This document shows positions 1-7,785 of a stretch of 64,000 nt of DNA, piece after piece. The DNA comes from Streptomyces sp. CB01249. GTDB lineage: Bacteria > Actinomycetota > Actinomycetes > Streptomycetales > Streptomycetaceae. The notes beneath the pieces were generated by a model. That model saw nothing but the letters and a program-made list of their open reading frames with translations. It ran no database searches and was not told where the DNA came from. The DNA lies in the NCBI RefSeq assembly GCF_001905735.1, contig NZ_LISW01000001.1, forward strand, positions 1,672,411 to 1,736,410, written 5' to 3'. The stretch's first letter is position 1. Every line of letters starts with the position of its first letter. The position numbers and the translations under genes are program-made.

Positions 1-20
1 GTGCGGAGAGGGTGAAGCAC
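1..20 (-). CDS. Start of a gene running off the left edge (first six codons only)
   Basis: On the minus strand a GTG at 20-18 opens a frame reading MLHPLR before the window ends. It is preceded by GAGAGG about 10 bases upstream, an acceptable ribosome binding site. The CebR-type box at 69-82 lies about 50 bp upstream, so the gene may belong to cellulose or cello-oligosaccharide use. That function is inferred from the operator only; six residues identify nothing. Confidence 0.35.
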
Positions 21-68
21 GGTGCTGGTTCCTCTCTCGGAGGCGCGGTGCGGGGCGCGAGCGCAGAG

Positions 69-82
69 TGGGAGCGCTCCCA
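69..82. promoter_or_regulatory. CebR-type operator (perfect 14-bp palindrome)
   Basis: TGGGAGCGCTCCCA is a perfect palindrome and equals the established CebR box, the LacI-family repressor site released by cellobiose or cellotriose in Streptomyces. The nearest gene to the right ends at 163 on the minus strand, so the box can only serve the leftward gene starting at position 20. Confidence 0.7.
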
Positions 83-132
83 TGTCGCCGCAATAAAAGC
101 GATAGAGCAATGAGCATGTCAATGGACGCGCG

Positions 133-151
133 GCGTTCATATGTTGAACGC
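133..151 (-). terminator. Small hairpin after the membrane-protein gene
   Basis: GCGTTCA (133-139) pairs perfectly with TGAACGC (145-151) around a 5-base loop, just beyond the stop codon at 163. It could be a weak terminator for the minus-strand gene; there is no T-tract. A dyad operator is the alternative. Confidence 0.35.
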
Positions 152-162
152 GGTCCGGCGGC

Positions 163-507
163 TCAGCAGTTGCAGCCGGTGGCGTAGAAGGCGAGGAAGA
201 GGGTCACGCCGGAGGTGAGCGCGAAAAAGCCCGTTGTGAAGGCGGCGACGCCTCGTCGGGGGGTGTCCTTCGGGTCCGTCGGCCGGTCGCGAAGTGTCAG
301 CCAGGCGCCATGGGCGAGGGCGACGCAGGCGAGTGCCGTGCCCGCCACGGTCAGGCGGGGGTTGGCCGCCCAGCTCAGGTAGGCCACGAAGGCGAGGCCG
401 CCGAGCAGTAGGCAGGCGAGGAAGCCGAGCAGCAGTTCGCCGACGGCCTCCATGACGAACTCCCCCAGGTGCTTCGCGACGCTCTTCGCGACCCTTCGCG
501 CTCCCAT
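163..507 (-). CDS. Small integral membrane protein of unknown function
   Basis: This 114-residue protein is not one I recognise. The start ATG at 507 follows GGAGGGGG by a normal spacing; an upstream ATG at 645 would overlap the divergent acetyltransferase gene and lacks such a site. Three hydrophobic segments are visible (about residues 22-45, 50-70 and 88-110), joined by a short Arg/Asp/Pro-rich loop before the third. The C-terminus ends in the unusual Cys-rich tail ATGCNC. It is transcribed divergently from the OAT/ArgJ gene. A small channel-like or scaffold role is possible but nothing supports it. Confidence 0.7.
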   Translation of the reverse strand: MGARRVAKSVAKHLGEFVMEAVGELLLGFLACLLLGGLAFVAYLSWAANPRLTVAGTALACVALAHGAWLTLRDRPTDPKDTPRRGVAAFTTGFFALTSGVTLFLAFYATGCNC

Positions 508-626
508 GGTGGCCCCCTCCTGCGCGTTCTCCGGCTCGCAGGGGAGGACTCGTGGAGGGGTGCGGGGGTTGCCCTGTCGCGAAAAGAGGTGGACGTGCGA
601 CTCTCCGCACTGCAAGAATATGCCAC

Positions 627-1820
627 ATGACGCATGATCATGCATTGCAAGCGGACGGCCGGCCGACCTGGCCCATCGGCTTTCGCGGGTACACCGGCCA
701 CGGCGGATTGCGCGACCAGGGGGACGACATCTCGATCGTCGCCTCGGACCGGCCGGCGACCAGTGCCGCCGTGTTCACGCAGAGCCTCTTCGCCGGTCCG
801 GCCGTGCTGCTCAGCCGACGGCACGCGGCGGGGCGCAACCTCCGCGCCGTGACCACCCTGGCGCAGAACGCCAACGTCGCGACCGGGCGCCGGGGCGAGG
901 AGAACGCCGCCGAGGTCGTCCGGCGCGTGGCCGGAATCCTCGGTGTCCCCGAAGGAGAAGTGCTCATCGGCTCCACGGGTGTCATCGGACGCCCCCTGCC
1001 GATGTCCACCATCCTCCCGCACTTCGACCGGACCGCCGAGCAGGGCCTCGCCGCGTTCACGGCCGCCCCCCAGGACGTGGCCCGCGCCATGATGACCACC
1101 GACACCCGCCCCAAGACCGCTTCCCGCACCGTCGGGCGGGCGCGCATCGTGGCCGTGGCCAAGGGCGTCGGCATGCTGGAGCCCGACATGGCCACGATGC
1201 TGGCCTACGTGTTCACCGACGCCGCGGTGTCACCGGCCGACCTCGACGCCGCGCTGCGCGGAGCCGTGGACCGTACGTTCAACTGTCTGAGCGTCGACAC
1301 CGACACCTCAACCTCCGACACCGTGGCCGTCATCGCCAACGGGGCCGCCGGACCGGTCGACCCCGCGCTGTTCGCCGAGGCGCTGGCCGATCTCTGTCTG
1401 GATCTCACCCTGCAACTGGCGAGCGACGGCGAGGGCGCCACCAAGCTCCTGCGCGTCACCGTGGGCGGCGCCCGCGACCGCGCCCAGGCCAAGCGCGTCG
1501 CCAAGAGCGTGGTGAACTCGCCCCTGGTCAAGACCGCCGTCCACGGCGCGGACCCCAACTGGGGGCGCGTGCTCATGGCCATCGGCAAGAACACCGGCGA
1601 GACCGACATCGCCCCGGACCGTGTGACCGTGCGGTTCGGTGACACCGAGGTGTATCCCGACGAGCCCGAGGCGGACACCCTGGGCAGACTCGTGGAGCTC
1701 ATGCGCCGGGACGAGGTCGACATCGCCATCACCCTCGGCATCGGCGAGGGAGAAGCAACCGTCTACGGCTGCGACTTGTCCGCCGACTACATCCGCGTCA
1801 ACGCCGACTACACCAGCTGA
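627..1820 (+). CDS. argJ: ArgJ/OAT2-type ornithine acetyltransferase (autoprocessing Ntn-like hydrolase)
   Basis: A 397-residue member of the ArgJ family, which moves the acetyl group from N-acetylornithine to glutamate. The autoproteolysis site is intact: KGVGMLEPDMATML places the scissile Ala189-Thr190 bond and makes Thr190 the nucleophile of the beta chain. The STGVIG oxyanion-hole motif (about 116-121), the SDGEGATK segment and HGADPNWGR are all present. The sequence, including the ending RVNADYTS, looks more like the clavulanate-cluster enzyme OAT2 than housekeeping ArgJ, but no clavulanate or arginine genes are adjacent, so it is probably a solitary paralogue. ATG 627 is the start best compatible with family length. 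A GCATGATCATGC palindrome overlaps the first codons. Confidence 0.9.
   Translation: MTHDHALQADGRPTWPIGFRGYTGHGGLRDQGDDISIVASDRPATSAAVFTQSLFAGPAVLLSRRHAAGRNLRAVTTLAQNANVATGRRGEENAAEVVRRVAGILGVPEGEVLIGSTGVIGRPLPMSTILPHFDRTAEQGLAAFTAAPQDVARAMMTTDTRPKTASRTVGRARIVAVAKGVGMLEPDMATMLAYVFTDAAVSPADLDAALRGAVDRTFNCLSVDTDTSTSDTVAVIANGAAGPVDPALFAEALADLCLDLTLQLASDGEGATKLLRVTVGGARDRAQAKRVAKSVVNSPLVKTAVHGADPNWGRVLMAIGKNTGETDIAPDRVTVRFGDTEVYPDEPEADTLGRLVELMRRDEVDIAITLGIGEGEATVYGCDLSADYIRVNADYTS
632..643. promoter_or_regulatory. Palindrome resembling an ARG-box half-site, overlapping the argJ start
   Basis: GCATGATCATGC is a perfect 12-bp palindrome followed at once by ATTGCA. ATGCAT/ATTGCA words are typical of Streptomyces ARG boxes bound by ArgR. 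It lies inside codons 2-6 of the acetyltransferase, where bound protein would block elongation. The assignment is tentative. Confidence 0.3.
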
Positions 1821-1871
1821 CCGGCGGGTCCGTCGCCGTGGTGTACGCGCGCACCGCGGCGACGGGCCGGA

Positions 1872-2240
1872 TCACACCCGTACGAAGCAGCCCACCAGCA
1901 CCGCCAGTGAAACCACCAGCATGCCCAGGCAGTTCACCCAGAACGTCAGGTTCAACGCCCGGGCGCGGATGTGTGCGGCGGCGGCCGCGAGGAAGTAGAC
2001 CACGATCGCCGCGGTCGTCGTCATGGCCACACCGGGCACCCACAAGCCGACGACGAGACCCGCGACCGAGGCGGTCTTGGCGGTGGTCAGCACCCACCAC
2101 CACTCGCGGGGCAGCAGGACGCCCTCCAGGCAGTCCACGATGAACTTCGGCGGGCGCAGCATCATCGCCGCGTCACCGGCCTGGATGACCAGCAGAACCA
2201 CCACCGGCCAAACGGGGGAGGGGAGTTCGAGGATCGACAT
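1872..2240 (-). CDS. DoxX-like four-helix membrane protein
   Basis: A 122-residue protein with four hydrophobic helices, roughly residues 8-27, 45-70, 72-92 and 100-120. Length, topology and the acidic/aromatic stretch before helix 2 (REWWWVL) fit the DoxX-like family of small actinobacterial membrane proteins, whose biochemical role is mostly unknown (some link to redox or thiol stress). Its start lies 3 bases beyond the TetR stop, so the two genes form an operon in which the regulator precedes its likely target. It converges with argJ. Confidence 0.75.
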   Translation of the reverse strand: MSILELPSPVWPVVVLLVIQAGDAAMMLRPPKFIVDCLEGVLLPREWWWVLTTAKTASVAGLVVGLWVPGVAMTTTAAIVVYFLAAAAAHIRARALNLTFWVNCLGMLVVSLAVLVGCFVRV

Positions 2241-2243
2241 GGG

Positions 2244-2849
2244 TCAGTGCCCTTCCTGCGCGGTGACGAAGGCGGCGATGGTCCTGAGCCTCGCCGCCGT
2301 CTGCTGGGGTTCGGTCGTTCCGGCGGCGAGCAGCATCAGTTCGCCGAGATAGCCGGCGAACATCACCTGCGCCCCGAGCCGGGCGCGCGCCTCGTCCATC
2401 CCGTCGTTCACCATCGCGGCCCTCAGGTTGTCCTCGGAGAGCGCGCGGAGTGCGCCCAGGGCGGCGTTCTCCGGCCTGCCCCGGGCCAGCGTCCGGAAGT
2501 ACGCGCGGGCCAGGTCGTCGTTCTCGGCGAACAGGGCCAGGAACGGGTCGAAATAGTGCGCCAGGTAGTCGGCGGCGGGCGGTGCGGCCCCCGTCTCCGC
2601 CGGTGCGGGAGGGGCCGGGATCCGGTCCGCGATGGCCTGGTCGTACACCAGGCTCAGCAGCGACTCCTTGTCCCCGACCGCCATCACCGCGCCCACCGAA
2701 ACCCCGGCCTCCGCAGCGATCTGACGCACCGTCGTGCTCTGGAAACCCCGCTCACGAAAGAGCGCGGCGGCGGCCCGGACGATGCGGGCGGCGGTCCGCC
2801 GCTTCTGCTCCGCCCGGGTTGAGTGAACGTGTTCACCGAACATGTTCAT
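2244..2849 (-). CDS. TetR/AcrR-family repressor, first gene of the DoxX operon
   Basis: A 201-residue TetR regulator. The N-terminal helix-turn-helix is clear (IVRAAAALFRERGF, then TTVRQIAAEAGVSVGAVMAVGDKESLL, about residues 23-68); the rest is a helical ligand domain. The usual tyrosine of the recognition helix is replaced by M-A-V. Two dyads overlap its own first codons (2823-2847), a strong hint of autorepression. The ligand is unknown. The start could also be the second ATG two codons in. Confidence 0.88.
   Translation of the reverse strand: MNMFGEHVHSTRAEQKRRTAARIVRAAAALFRERGFQSTTVRQIAAEAGVSVGAVMAVGDKESLLSLVYDQAIADRIPAPPAPAETGAAPPAADYLAHYFDPFLALFAENDDLARAYFRTLARGRPENAALGALRALSEDNLRAAMVNDGMDEARARLGAQVMFAGYLGELMLLAAGTTEPQQTAARLRTIAAFVTAQEGH
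2823..2847. promoter_or_regulatory. Tandem dyads at the TetR start (probable autoregulatory operator)
   Basis: GTGAAC-GT-GTTCAC (2823-2836) is followed one base later by the perfect palindrome GAACATGTTC (2838-2847). Both share GAAC/GTTC half-sites, and both overlap the start codon region of the TetR gene, an arrangement typical of an autorepressor. Confidence 0.65.
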
Positions 2850-2878
2850 AATGTACGAGGGCGGCTCCGCCCATGCAA

Positions 2879-2912
2879 GAGCCCCGGCCCGCAGGCTCGC
2901 GGACCGGGGCTC
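2879..2912 (-). terminator. Long GC-rich hairpin terminator of the LLM oxidoreductase gene
   Basis: GAGCCCCGG (2879-2887) pairs with CCGGGGCTC (2904-2912). Inside, after one mismatch, CCGC pairs with GCGG around a 6-base loop. It sits 12 bases after the stop codon at 2925 and lacks a T-run, as is usual in Streptomyces. Confidence 0.75.
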
Positions 2913-2924
2913 GGGCGCCCTCGG

Positions 2925-3815
2925 TTACAGCTCGTCGCCGAACGCGTCCGCCAGCTCGCGGTACTCGGCCAGTGGCAGCCCCGTCCTGCCGCCCTCCGTC
3001 GTGACCACCTGGAGCGCCACGTGGTCCGCGCCCGCGTCCACGTACTCGCGCGTCCGCGCCTTCACCCGCTCGGCGTCGCCCAGGGCGAAGAGGGCGTCCA
3101 GCAGACGCGCGCTGCCCCCGCCGTCGAAGTCGCCCTCCGTGAAGCCGAGGCGCAGCAGGTTCCCGGTGTAGTTGGGCAGCTTGAGGTACATCGCCAGCAT
3201 CCCGCGCGCCGTGTCGCGGGCCCGGTCGAGATCGGTGTCGAGCACCACGGACAGCTCGGGCGCCAGCAGCGCGTCCGGGCCGAGCGCCTGCCGCGCCTCC
3301 GCCGTGTGCGCGGCGGAGACGAGGTAGGGGTGCGCGCCCAGCGCCCGGTCGGACGCCAGCTTCAGCATCTTCGGGCCGAGCGCCGCCAGCACCCGGTGCC
3401 GGGGGCCCACGGACGGGTCGGCGGCGTCCAGCGCGTCCAGGTAGGCCACCATCGCGCTGTACGGCTTCGCGTACTGCGGGGCCAGCGCGTCGTGGCTCAC
3501 CCCCAGGCCGAGGACGAAGCGGCCCCGGGCGCTCGCGTCGATCGAGGCGATGCGGGCGGCCACCTCCTCGGCGGTGTGGTCCCAGATGCTCAGGATGCCC
3601 GTCGCGACGGTGACGGTCCGGGTGGCGGCGACGATCTCGGCGGCGTCGTCGGGCGAGGGGCTGCCGCCGAGCCACAGCGTCCCGTAACCCAGCGCCTCGA
3701 TCTCGGCGGCCGCCTCCGCGATCGCCTTCCTGCCGTCGGCGTCCACCCGCGAGGAGTGCAGGGCTCCGTTCCAGATGCCGATCCGGCCGAACGTCTCACG
3801 CTTCTCAGAAGTCAT
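2925..3815 (-). CDS. LLM-class F420-dependent oxidoreductase (TIGR03620-like)
   Basis: A 296-residue TIM-barrel protein of the luciferase-like superfamily. The N-terminal GRIGIWNGAL, the ALGYGTLWLGGSPSPD strand, the VATGILSIWDHTAEEVA segment and GRFVLGLGVSHD are characteristic of the actinobacterial F420-dependent branch. Such enzymes use reduced deazaflavin F420 to reduce or oxidise small organic substrates; the substrate cannot be read from the sequence. It is monocistronic, divergent from the MFS transporter and closed by the hairpin at 2879-2912. Confidence 0.85.
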   Translation of the reverse strand: MTSEKRETFGRIGIWNGALHSSRVDADGRKAIAEAAAEIEALGYGTLWLGGSPSPDDAAEIVAATRTVTVATGILSIWDHTAEEVAARIASIDASARGRFVLGLGVSHDALAPQYAKPYSAMVAYLDALDAADPSVGPRHRVLAALGPKMLKLASDRALGAHPYLVSAAHTAEARQALGPDALLAPELSVVLDTDLDRARDTARGMLAMYLKLPNYTGNLLRLGFTEGDFDGGGSARLLDALFALGDAERVKARTREYVDAGADHVALQVVTTEGGRTGLPLAEYRELADAFGDEL

Positions 3816-4021
3816 GCCGGGGACAACAGCGCCCGGCGCGCACTATTCCCGCGCCTCCCGCGAATGGGTGGCGCGTCTCCCGACACGCCGTCAGCGGGCT
3901 GTGCGCGGGGCCCATGTGGCTCAGTCGCCGCGTGTGCGGCGGCGGCGCCGGGGCAACTGGCGGATATTGGGTGCTCTGCGGCTCCGCAGGACGCACCCGC
4001 CCGGACGAGGAGGTAGCTGCC

Positions 4022-5566
4022 GTGACGACCCCCGCCGCATCGGAGGGACCTGGAGACAGGGCGCATCGCCCACGTGGGGGAGGGGACGGAGGGCGCGACC
4101 GGCGCGACGAGGCGGCGGCGCCCGGCGACTCCGGACTCGGCACCGTCACCACCGCCGTACCGGCCAGACTCGACCGGCTGCCGTGGTCGCGCTGGCACTG
4201 GATGATCGTCATCGGCCTCGGCACCGTATGGATTCTCGACGGCCTCGAAGTCACGACGGTCGGCAACATCGCGAGCCGGCTCTCCGAGGACGGGTCGGGT
4301 CTCGACATCACGTCCGCCCAGGTCACCGGACTCGCCGCGGCCCTCTATGTGGCGGGTGCCTGTACGGGTGCGCTGTTCTTCGGCTGGCTCACCGACCGCT
4401 ACGGCCGCAAGAAGCTGTTCATGGTGACGCTCGCGGTCTATCTCGCCGCCACCGCCATGACCGCGCTGTCCTTCAGCGCCTGGTGGTTCTTCCTCTTCCG
4501 CTTCCTCACCGGCTTCGGCATCGGCGGCGAGTACGCGGCGATCAACTCGGCCATCGACGAGCTCATCCCCTCGAAGTACCGGGGCCGGGTCGACCTCATC
4601 ATCAACGGCAGCTACTGGCTGGGCGCGGTCGGCGGTGCGCTGCTGTCCATCGTCATGCTGGACACGAGCATCTTCCCCAAGGACCTCGGCTGGCGCCTCA
4701 CCTTCGCGCTCGGCGTCGTCCTGGGCCTGGTGATCCTCCTCGTACGCCGGCACGTCCCGGAGAGTCCGCGATGGCAGTTCATCCACGGGCACGGCGAGGA
4801 GGCCGACGAACTGGTCGACTCCGTCGAGCGGGAGGTGGAGGCGGAGAAGCACGAGAAGCTGCCGCCGCCGGCCGGAGAGATCACGATCCACCAGCGCAAG
4901 AGCATCGGCTTCGGGCTCATTGCCAAGACCGTCTTCCAGAGCTACCCGAAGCGCGCGGTGCTCGGCCTCTCCCTCTTCATCGGGCAGGCCTTCCTCTACA
5001 ACGCGATCACCTTCGGGTTCGGCGCGATCCTCACCACGTTCTACGACGTGGAGAGCGGGCACACCGGCTACTACTTTGCGGTGATCGCGGCGGGCAACTT
5101 CATCGGCCCGCTCGTCCTGGGCAAGCTGTTCGACACCATCGGCCGGCGCATCATGATCGCCGGTACGTACATCCTGCCGGGCATCCTGCTCTTCATCACG
5201 GCCTGGCTGTTCGACCGGGGCTCGCTGACCGCCAACACCCTCACCGCGTGCTGGTGCGTGGTGCTGTTCTTCGCGTCGGCCGGCGCCAGCAGCGCGTATC
5301 TCACGGTCTCCGAGGTCTTCCCCATGGAGACCCGCGCGATGGCCATCGCCTTCTTCTACGCGATCGGCACCGCGGCCGGCGGGATCAGCGGCCCCCTGAT
5401 CTTCGCCGACCTCACCGAGTCGGGCGTCCCCGGCGACACCGCCCTCGCGTTCTCGATCGGCGCGGGTCTGATGTGCGCGGCGGGCCTGGTCGCCGCCTTC
5501 CTCGCGGTCGACGCGGAGCAGCGCTCCCTGGAGGACATCGCCAAGCCCCTGTCCCAGACCTCGTAA
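4022..5566 (+). CDS. MFS metabolite:H+ symporter (sugar/aromatic-acid porter type)
   Basis: The 514-residue protein starts at GTG 4022, seven bases after GAGGAGGT; an upstream ATG at 3914 has no such site. A polar leader of about 50 residues precedes twelve transmembrane segments. The family signature GWLTDRYGRKK follows helix 2 and is echoed after the central loop by GKLFDTIGRR. RHVPESPRW closes the first half. The FGIGGEYAAINSAIDELIP segment and the long charged central loop resemble NaiP/YdjE-like porters for niacin-type or aromatic acids; the real substrate is unknown. Transcription ends at the 5571-5790 element. Confidence 0.88.
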   Translation: MTTPAASEGPGDRAHRPRGGGDGGRDRRDEAAAPGDSGLGTVTTAVPARLDRLPWSRWHWMIVIGLGTVWILDGLEVTTVGNIASRLSEDGSGLDITSAQVTGLAAALYVAGACTGALFFGWLTDRYGRKKLFMVTLAVYLAATAMTALSFSAWWFFLFRFLTGFGIGGEYAAINSAIDELIPSKYRGRVDLIINGSYWLGAVGGALLSIVMLDTSIFPKDLGWRLTFALGVVLGLVILLVRRHVPESPRWQFIHGHGEEADELVDSVEREVEAEKHEKLPPPAGEITIHQRKSIGFGLIAKTVFQSYPKRAVLGLSLFIGQAFLYNAITFGFGAILTTFYDVESGHTGYYFAVIAAGNFIGPLVLGKLFDTIGRRIMIAGTYILPGILLFITAWLFDRGSLTANTLTACWCVVLFFASAGASSAYLTVSEVFPMETRAMAIAFFYAIGTAAGGISGPLIFADLTESGVPGDTALAFSIGAGLMCAAGLVAAFLAVDAEQRSLEDIAKPLSQTS

Positions 5567-5570
5567 CGCC

Positions 5571-5790
5571 CTGGGGCGTGTCCGCAAAGTCCCGTCTGGC
5601 CCGCGACGCCTGGCACGCACTCTCGCCGCACCGGCCGAAATCCCAAGTACGTCCAGTACGAGGGATGTCGGCCGGCACGCCGAGAAGTGGGGTCTCCCCT
5701 GTTCGAGCGAAGCCGAGAACTTGGGGATGCACCAGACGCCGCGGGCCACGCCCTCCGGGCGTACGACGGGACTTTGCGGACACGCCCCAG
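5571..5790. mobile_element. MITE-like element: 220 bp with 26-bp perfect terminal inverted repeats
   Basis: The first 26 bases (5571-5596, beginning CTGGGGCGTGTCCGC) are the exact reverse complement of the last 26 (5765-5790). Inside, a second imperfect inverted repeat follows: TGGCCCGCGACGCCTGGCAC on the left against its diverged partner near 5730-5752. The centre holds a GGGTCTCCCC...GAACTTGGGGA block of the kind scattered widely in Streptomyces chromosomes. There is no ORF of its own, so it would depend on a transposase elsewhere. It separates the convergent MFS and TetR genes and folds as a transcription barrier. No clear target-site duplication is visible. Confidence 0.75.
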
Positions 5791-5799
5791 CGGCATCCC

Positions 5800-6432
5800 T
5801 CAGGCCGGACCCGGCGTCGCGGACGCGGGTCCGGCCAGTCCGTGCAGCAGCAGCCGGGTCAGCGTGTCGATGATCTCCTCGTCGGAGACCTCCGGCCGCC
5901 CGGGCCCCGCCGTCGTCACCGCGAACGCGAGCTGCGAGACCATCGCGCCCATGGCGGCGGCCACCACGGCCGGATCGCCCGGAAGGCGGTGCCCCCGGTC
6001 GCGCAGCCAGGCCAGGTGCTCGCGGAAGATGCCCGTGTCCCCGGCCAGGCTCGCCCAGGCACGCCCCGCGCTCGGCGGCCCCGCGAAGGTGGTCTGCATC
6101 ATCGCCACGATCACCGGGAGATGGTCGCGGATGACCCGCCAGGTGACCGCCAGGTGCGCACGCAGCTGCGCCGGGTCGGTCAGGTCGTGGTCGGCCGGGT
6201 GCTTCTGCGCGCCCATCTCCGCGTGCAACTGCGCGTTCAGATCGCCCACCAACGCCTTGAGCAGGTCTTCCTTGTCCGCGAAGTGCGCGTAGAAGGAGCC
6301 GGTGGCGCGCCCGGCCTCACGCGTGATGTCGGTGATCTTCGTATCGAGGTAGCCCCGCTCGGCGAACAGCCGGCGCGCCGCCTCCTTCAGCGCCGCCCCG
6401 GTCTCGGCGGCCTTCTCCTTGCGAACGCCCAT
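5800..6432 (-). CDS. TetR-family repressor divergent from an FAD monooxygenase
   Basis: A 210-residue TetR protein. The DNA-binding domain (residues 10-57) is canonical: [46 protein letters not shown]. The C-terminal domain is helical and of unknown ligand. It is divergent from the FAD monooxygenase over 105 bp that contains two identical-type TGAAT-N4-ATTCA dyads, so it very likely controls that gene and itself. The ligand may be the monooxygenase substrate. Confidence 0.9.
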   Translation of the reverse strand: MGVRKEKAAETGAALKEAARRLFAERGYLDTKITDITREAGRATGSFYAHFADKEDLLKALVGDLNAQLHAEMGAQKHPADHDLTDPAQLRAHLAVTWRVIRDHLPVIVAMMQTTFAGPPSAGRAWASLAGDTGIFREHLAWLRDRGHRLPGDPAVVAAAMGAMVSQLAFAVTTAGPGRPEVSDEEIIDTLTRLLLHGLAGPASATPGPA

Positions 6433-6498
6433 CGGACGGTGGCTCCTTGTCGCGCTTGACGTGCCGTCGGGTGCCCATCATAGTGAACCCGAGTTCGA

Positions 6499-6527
6499 TG
6501 AATTGAGATTCAGTGAATATGAATTCA
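6499..6527. promoter_or_regulatory. Twin TGAAT-N4-ATTCA operators between TetR and FAD monooxygenase
   Basis: TGAAT-TGAG-ATTCA spans 6499-6512 and TGAAT-ATGA-ATTCA spans 6514-6527, with centres 15 bp apart. The AT-rich words stand out in 72% GC DNA. The downstream copy abuts the GGGGG ribosome binding site of the monooxygenase. Confidence 0.75.
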
Positions 6528-6537
6528 GGGGGCTGAT

Positions 6538-7713
6538 GTGAACGTCATCGTCGTCGGCGGGGGAGTGGCCGGAATGGCGAGCGCCATCGCGTTACGGCGG
6601 CTCGGCGCGGAGGTCACGGTCTACGAGGCGTACGCCGAACCGGCGGGCCGGGTCGGCTCGTTCCTCAGCCTCGCGTCCAACGGGCTACGGGTGCTGCGCG
6701 CCCTCGGCGTCCTGGAACAGGTGCGGCGCGCGGGCTTCGACGTGCCGCGCCAGCGCATGTGGGCCGGGTCCGGCAAGCTGCTCGGGGACGTACCGAGGGG
6801 GCGGCTCGGCGGCGACGGCCTGCACGGCGTCACGCTGATGCGCGGTGCCCTGGTCGAGACGCTGCGCACCGAGGCCCTGACCGCCGGGGCACACCTCGTC
6901 ACCGGTGAACGCCTGGTGGACGCCGCCGCGACGGGCACCGGTGTACGCGCGGTGTTCGCGAGCGGCCGCACGGCCGAGGCGTCCCTGCTCGTCGGCGCGG
7001 ACGGCATCCACTCGGTGACCCGCACCCTGCTCGACCCGGACGCGCCCGTCCCCGCGTACGCCGGTCTGTACAGCATCTCCGGCGTTTCCGAAGGCGTGCC
7101 CGTCGAACCCGGCGTCTTCCACATGACGTTCGCACGCAACGGCGCCTTCCTCCACCTCGCGGCCCCGGACGGCAGGGTCTGGTGGTCGGCCCAGGTCGCG
7201 AGCCCCGGGGAGCCGGATCTCGACCGCGGTGACGAGGCATGGCTCACCCACCTCGCCGGTCTCCACCGGCACGAGCGGGTGCCGTCCGCCGTCCTCGCCG
7301 CCACCGTGACACTGCACCGCCCCACTCCGACGTACACCCTGGACCCGGTGACGGCCCGTCACAACGACCGCATGGTGCTGATCGGCGACGCCGACCACCC
7401 CGTGGGTGCCGGTCAGGGCGCGTCGATGGCGCTGGAGGACGCCCTTGTGCTCGCGCGCTCGCTCGGCACGGAGACCTCCGTACCGGCGGCCCTCGCGGCG
7501 TACGACGCGGCGCGCTCGGACCGGATCGCGCGGATGGCCCGGGCGGCGGCGGGCAACCGCGACTCCAAGACGGCGGGCCCACTGGGACGTTGGGTGCGGG
7601 ACCTGATGATGCCGGTCGGGATCCGCTTCTTCTACGAGAAGGCCATGGCCTGGCTCTACACGTACGACTGCGGCGAACTCCCCGCCGCACCGGCGGGCGT
7701 GCTGCGGGACTGA
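6538..7713 (+). CDS. FAD-dependent aromatic monooxygenase, with a TTA codon
   Basis: A 391-residue group A flavin monooxygenase. The GxGxxG dinucleotide motif is VVGGGVAGMASAIAL at the N-terminus, the DG motif is GADGIHSVTR near residue 160, and the FAD ribityl motif is LIGDADHPVGAGQGASMALEDA near 281. These enzymes hydroxylate or epoxidise aromatic substrates with NAD(P)H and oxygen. GTG 6538 follows GGGGG by five bases. Leu19 is encoded by TTA (6592-6594), the rare codon read by bldA tRNA, so translation may be limited to late growth. A divergent TetR gene probably represses it. Confidence 0.9.
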   Translation: MNVIVVGGGVAGMASAIALRRLGAEVTVYEAYAEPAGRVGSFLSLASNGLRVLRALGVLEQVRRAGFDVPRQRMWAGSGKLLGDVPRGRLGGDGLHGVTLMRGALVETLRTEALTAGAHLVTGERLVDAAATGTGVRAVFASGRTAEASLLVGADGIHSVTRTLLDPDAPVPAYAGLYSISGVSEGVPVEPGVFHMTFARNGAFLHLAAPDGRVWWSAQVASPGEPDLDRGDEAWLTHLAGLHRHERVPSAVLAATVTLHRPTPTYTLDPVTARHNDRMVLIGDADHPVGAGQGASMALEDALVLARSLGTETSVPAALAAYDAARSDRIARMARAAAGNRDSKTAGPLGRWVRDLMMPVGIRFFYEKAMAWLYTYDCGELPAAPAGVLRD

Positions 7714-7785
7714 CGTACGGAACACAGCCCCGGCGCCCCGGAAAGCGGATGCGGTCCGGCCGGGCGGTGGTGTGGGATCGGGGGC

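Noticed and set aside
2244..2849. A start for the first TetR gene downstream of the dyads
   Set aside because: The valine in the region is GTT and no other ATG/GTG start occurs before the DNA-binding domain, so the operator must overlap the coding start.
3775..6459. A very long open frame across the MFS gene, the repeat element and the TetR gene
   Set aside because: It is Arg/Pro/Gly-rich, crosses a MITE-like repeat and is antisense or out of frame to genes with clear domains; open only because GC-rich DNA lacks stop codons.
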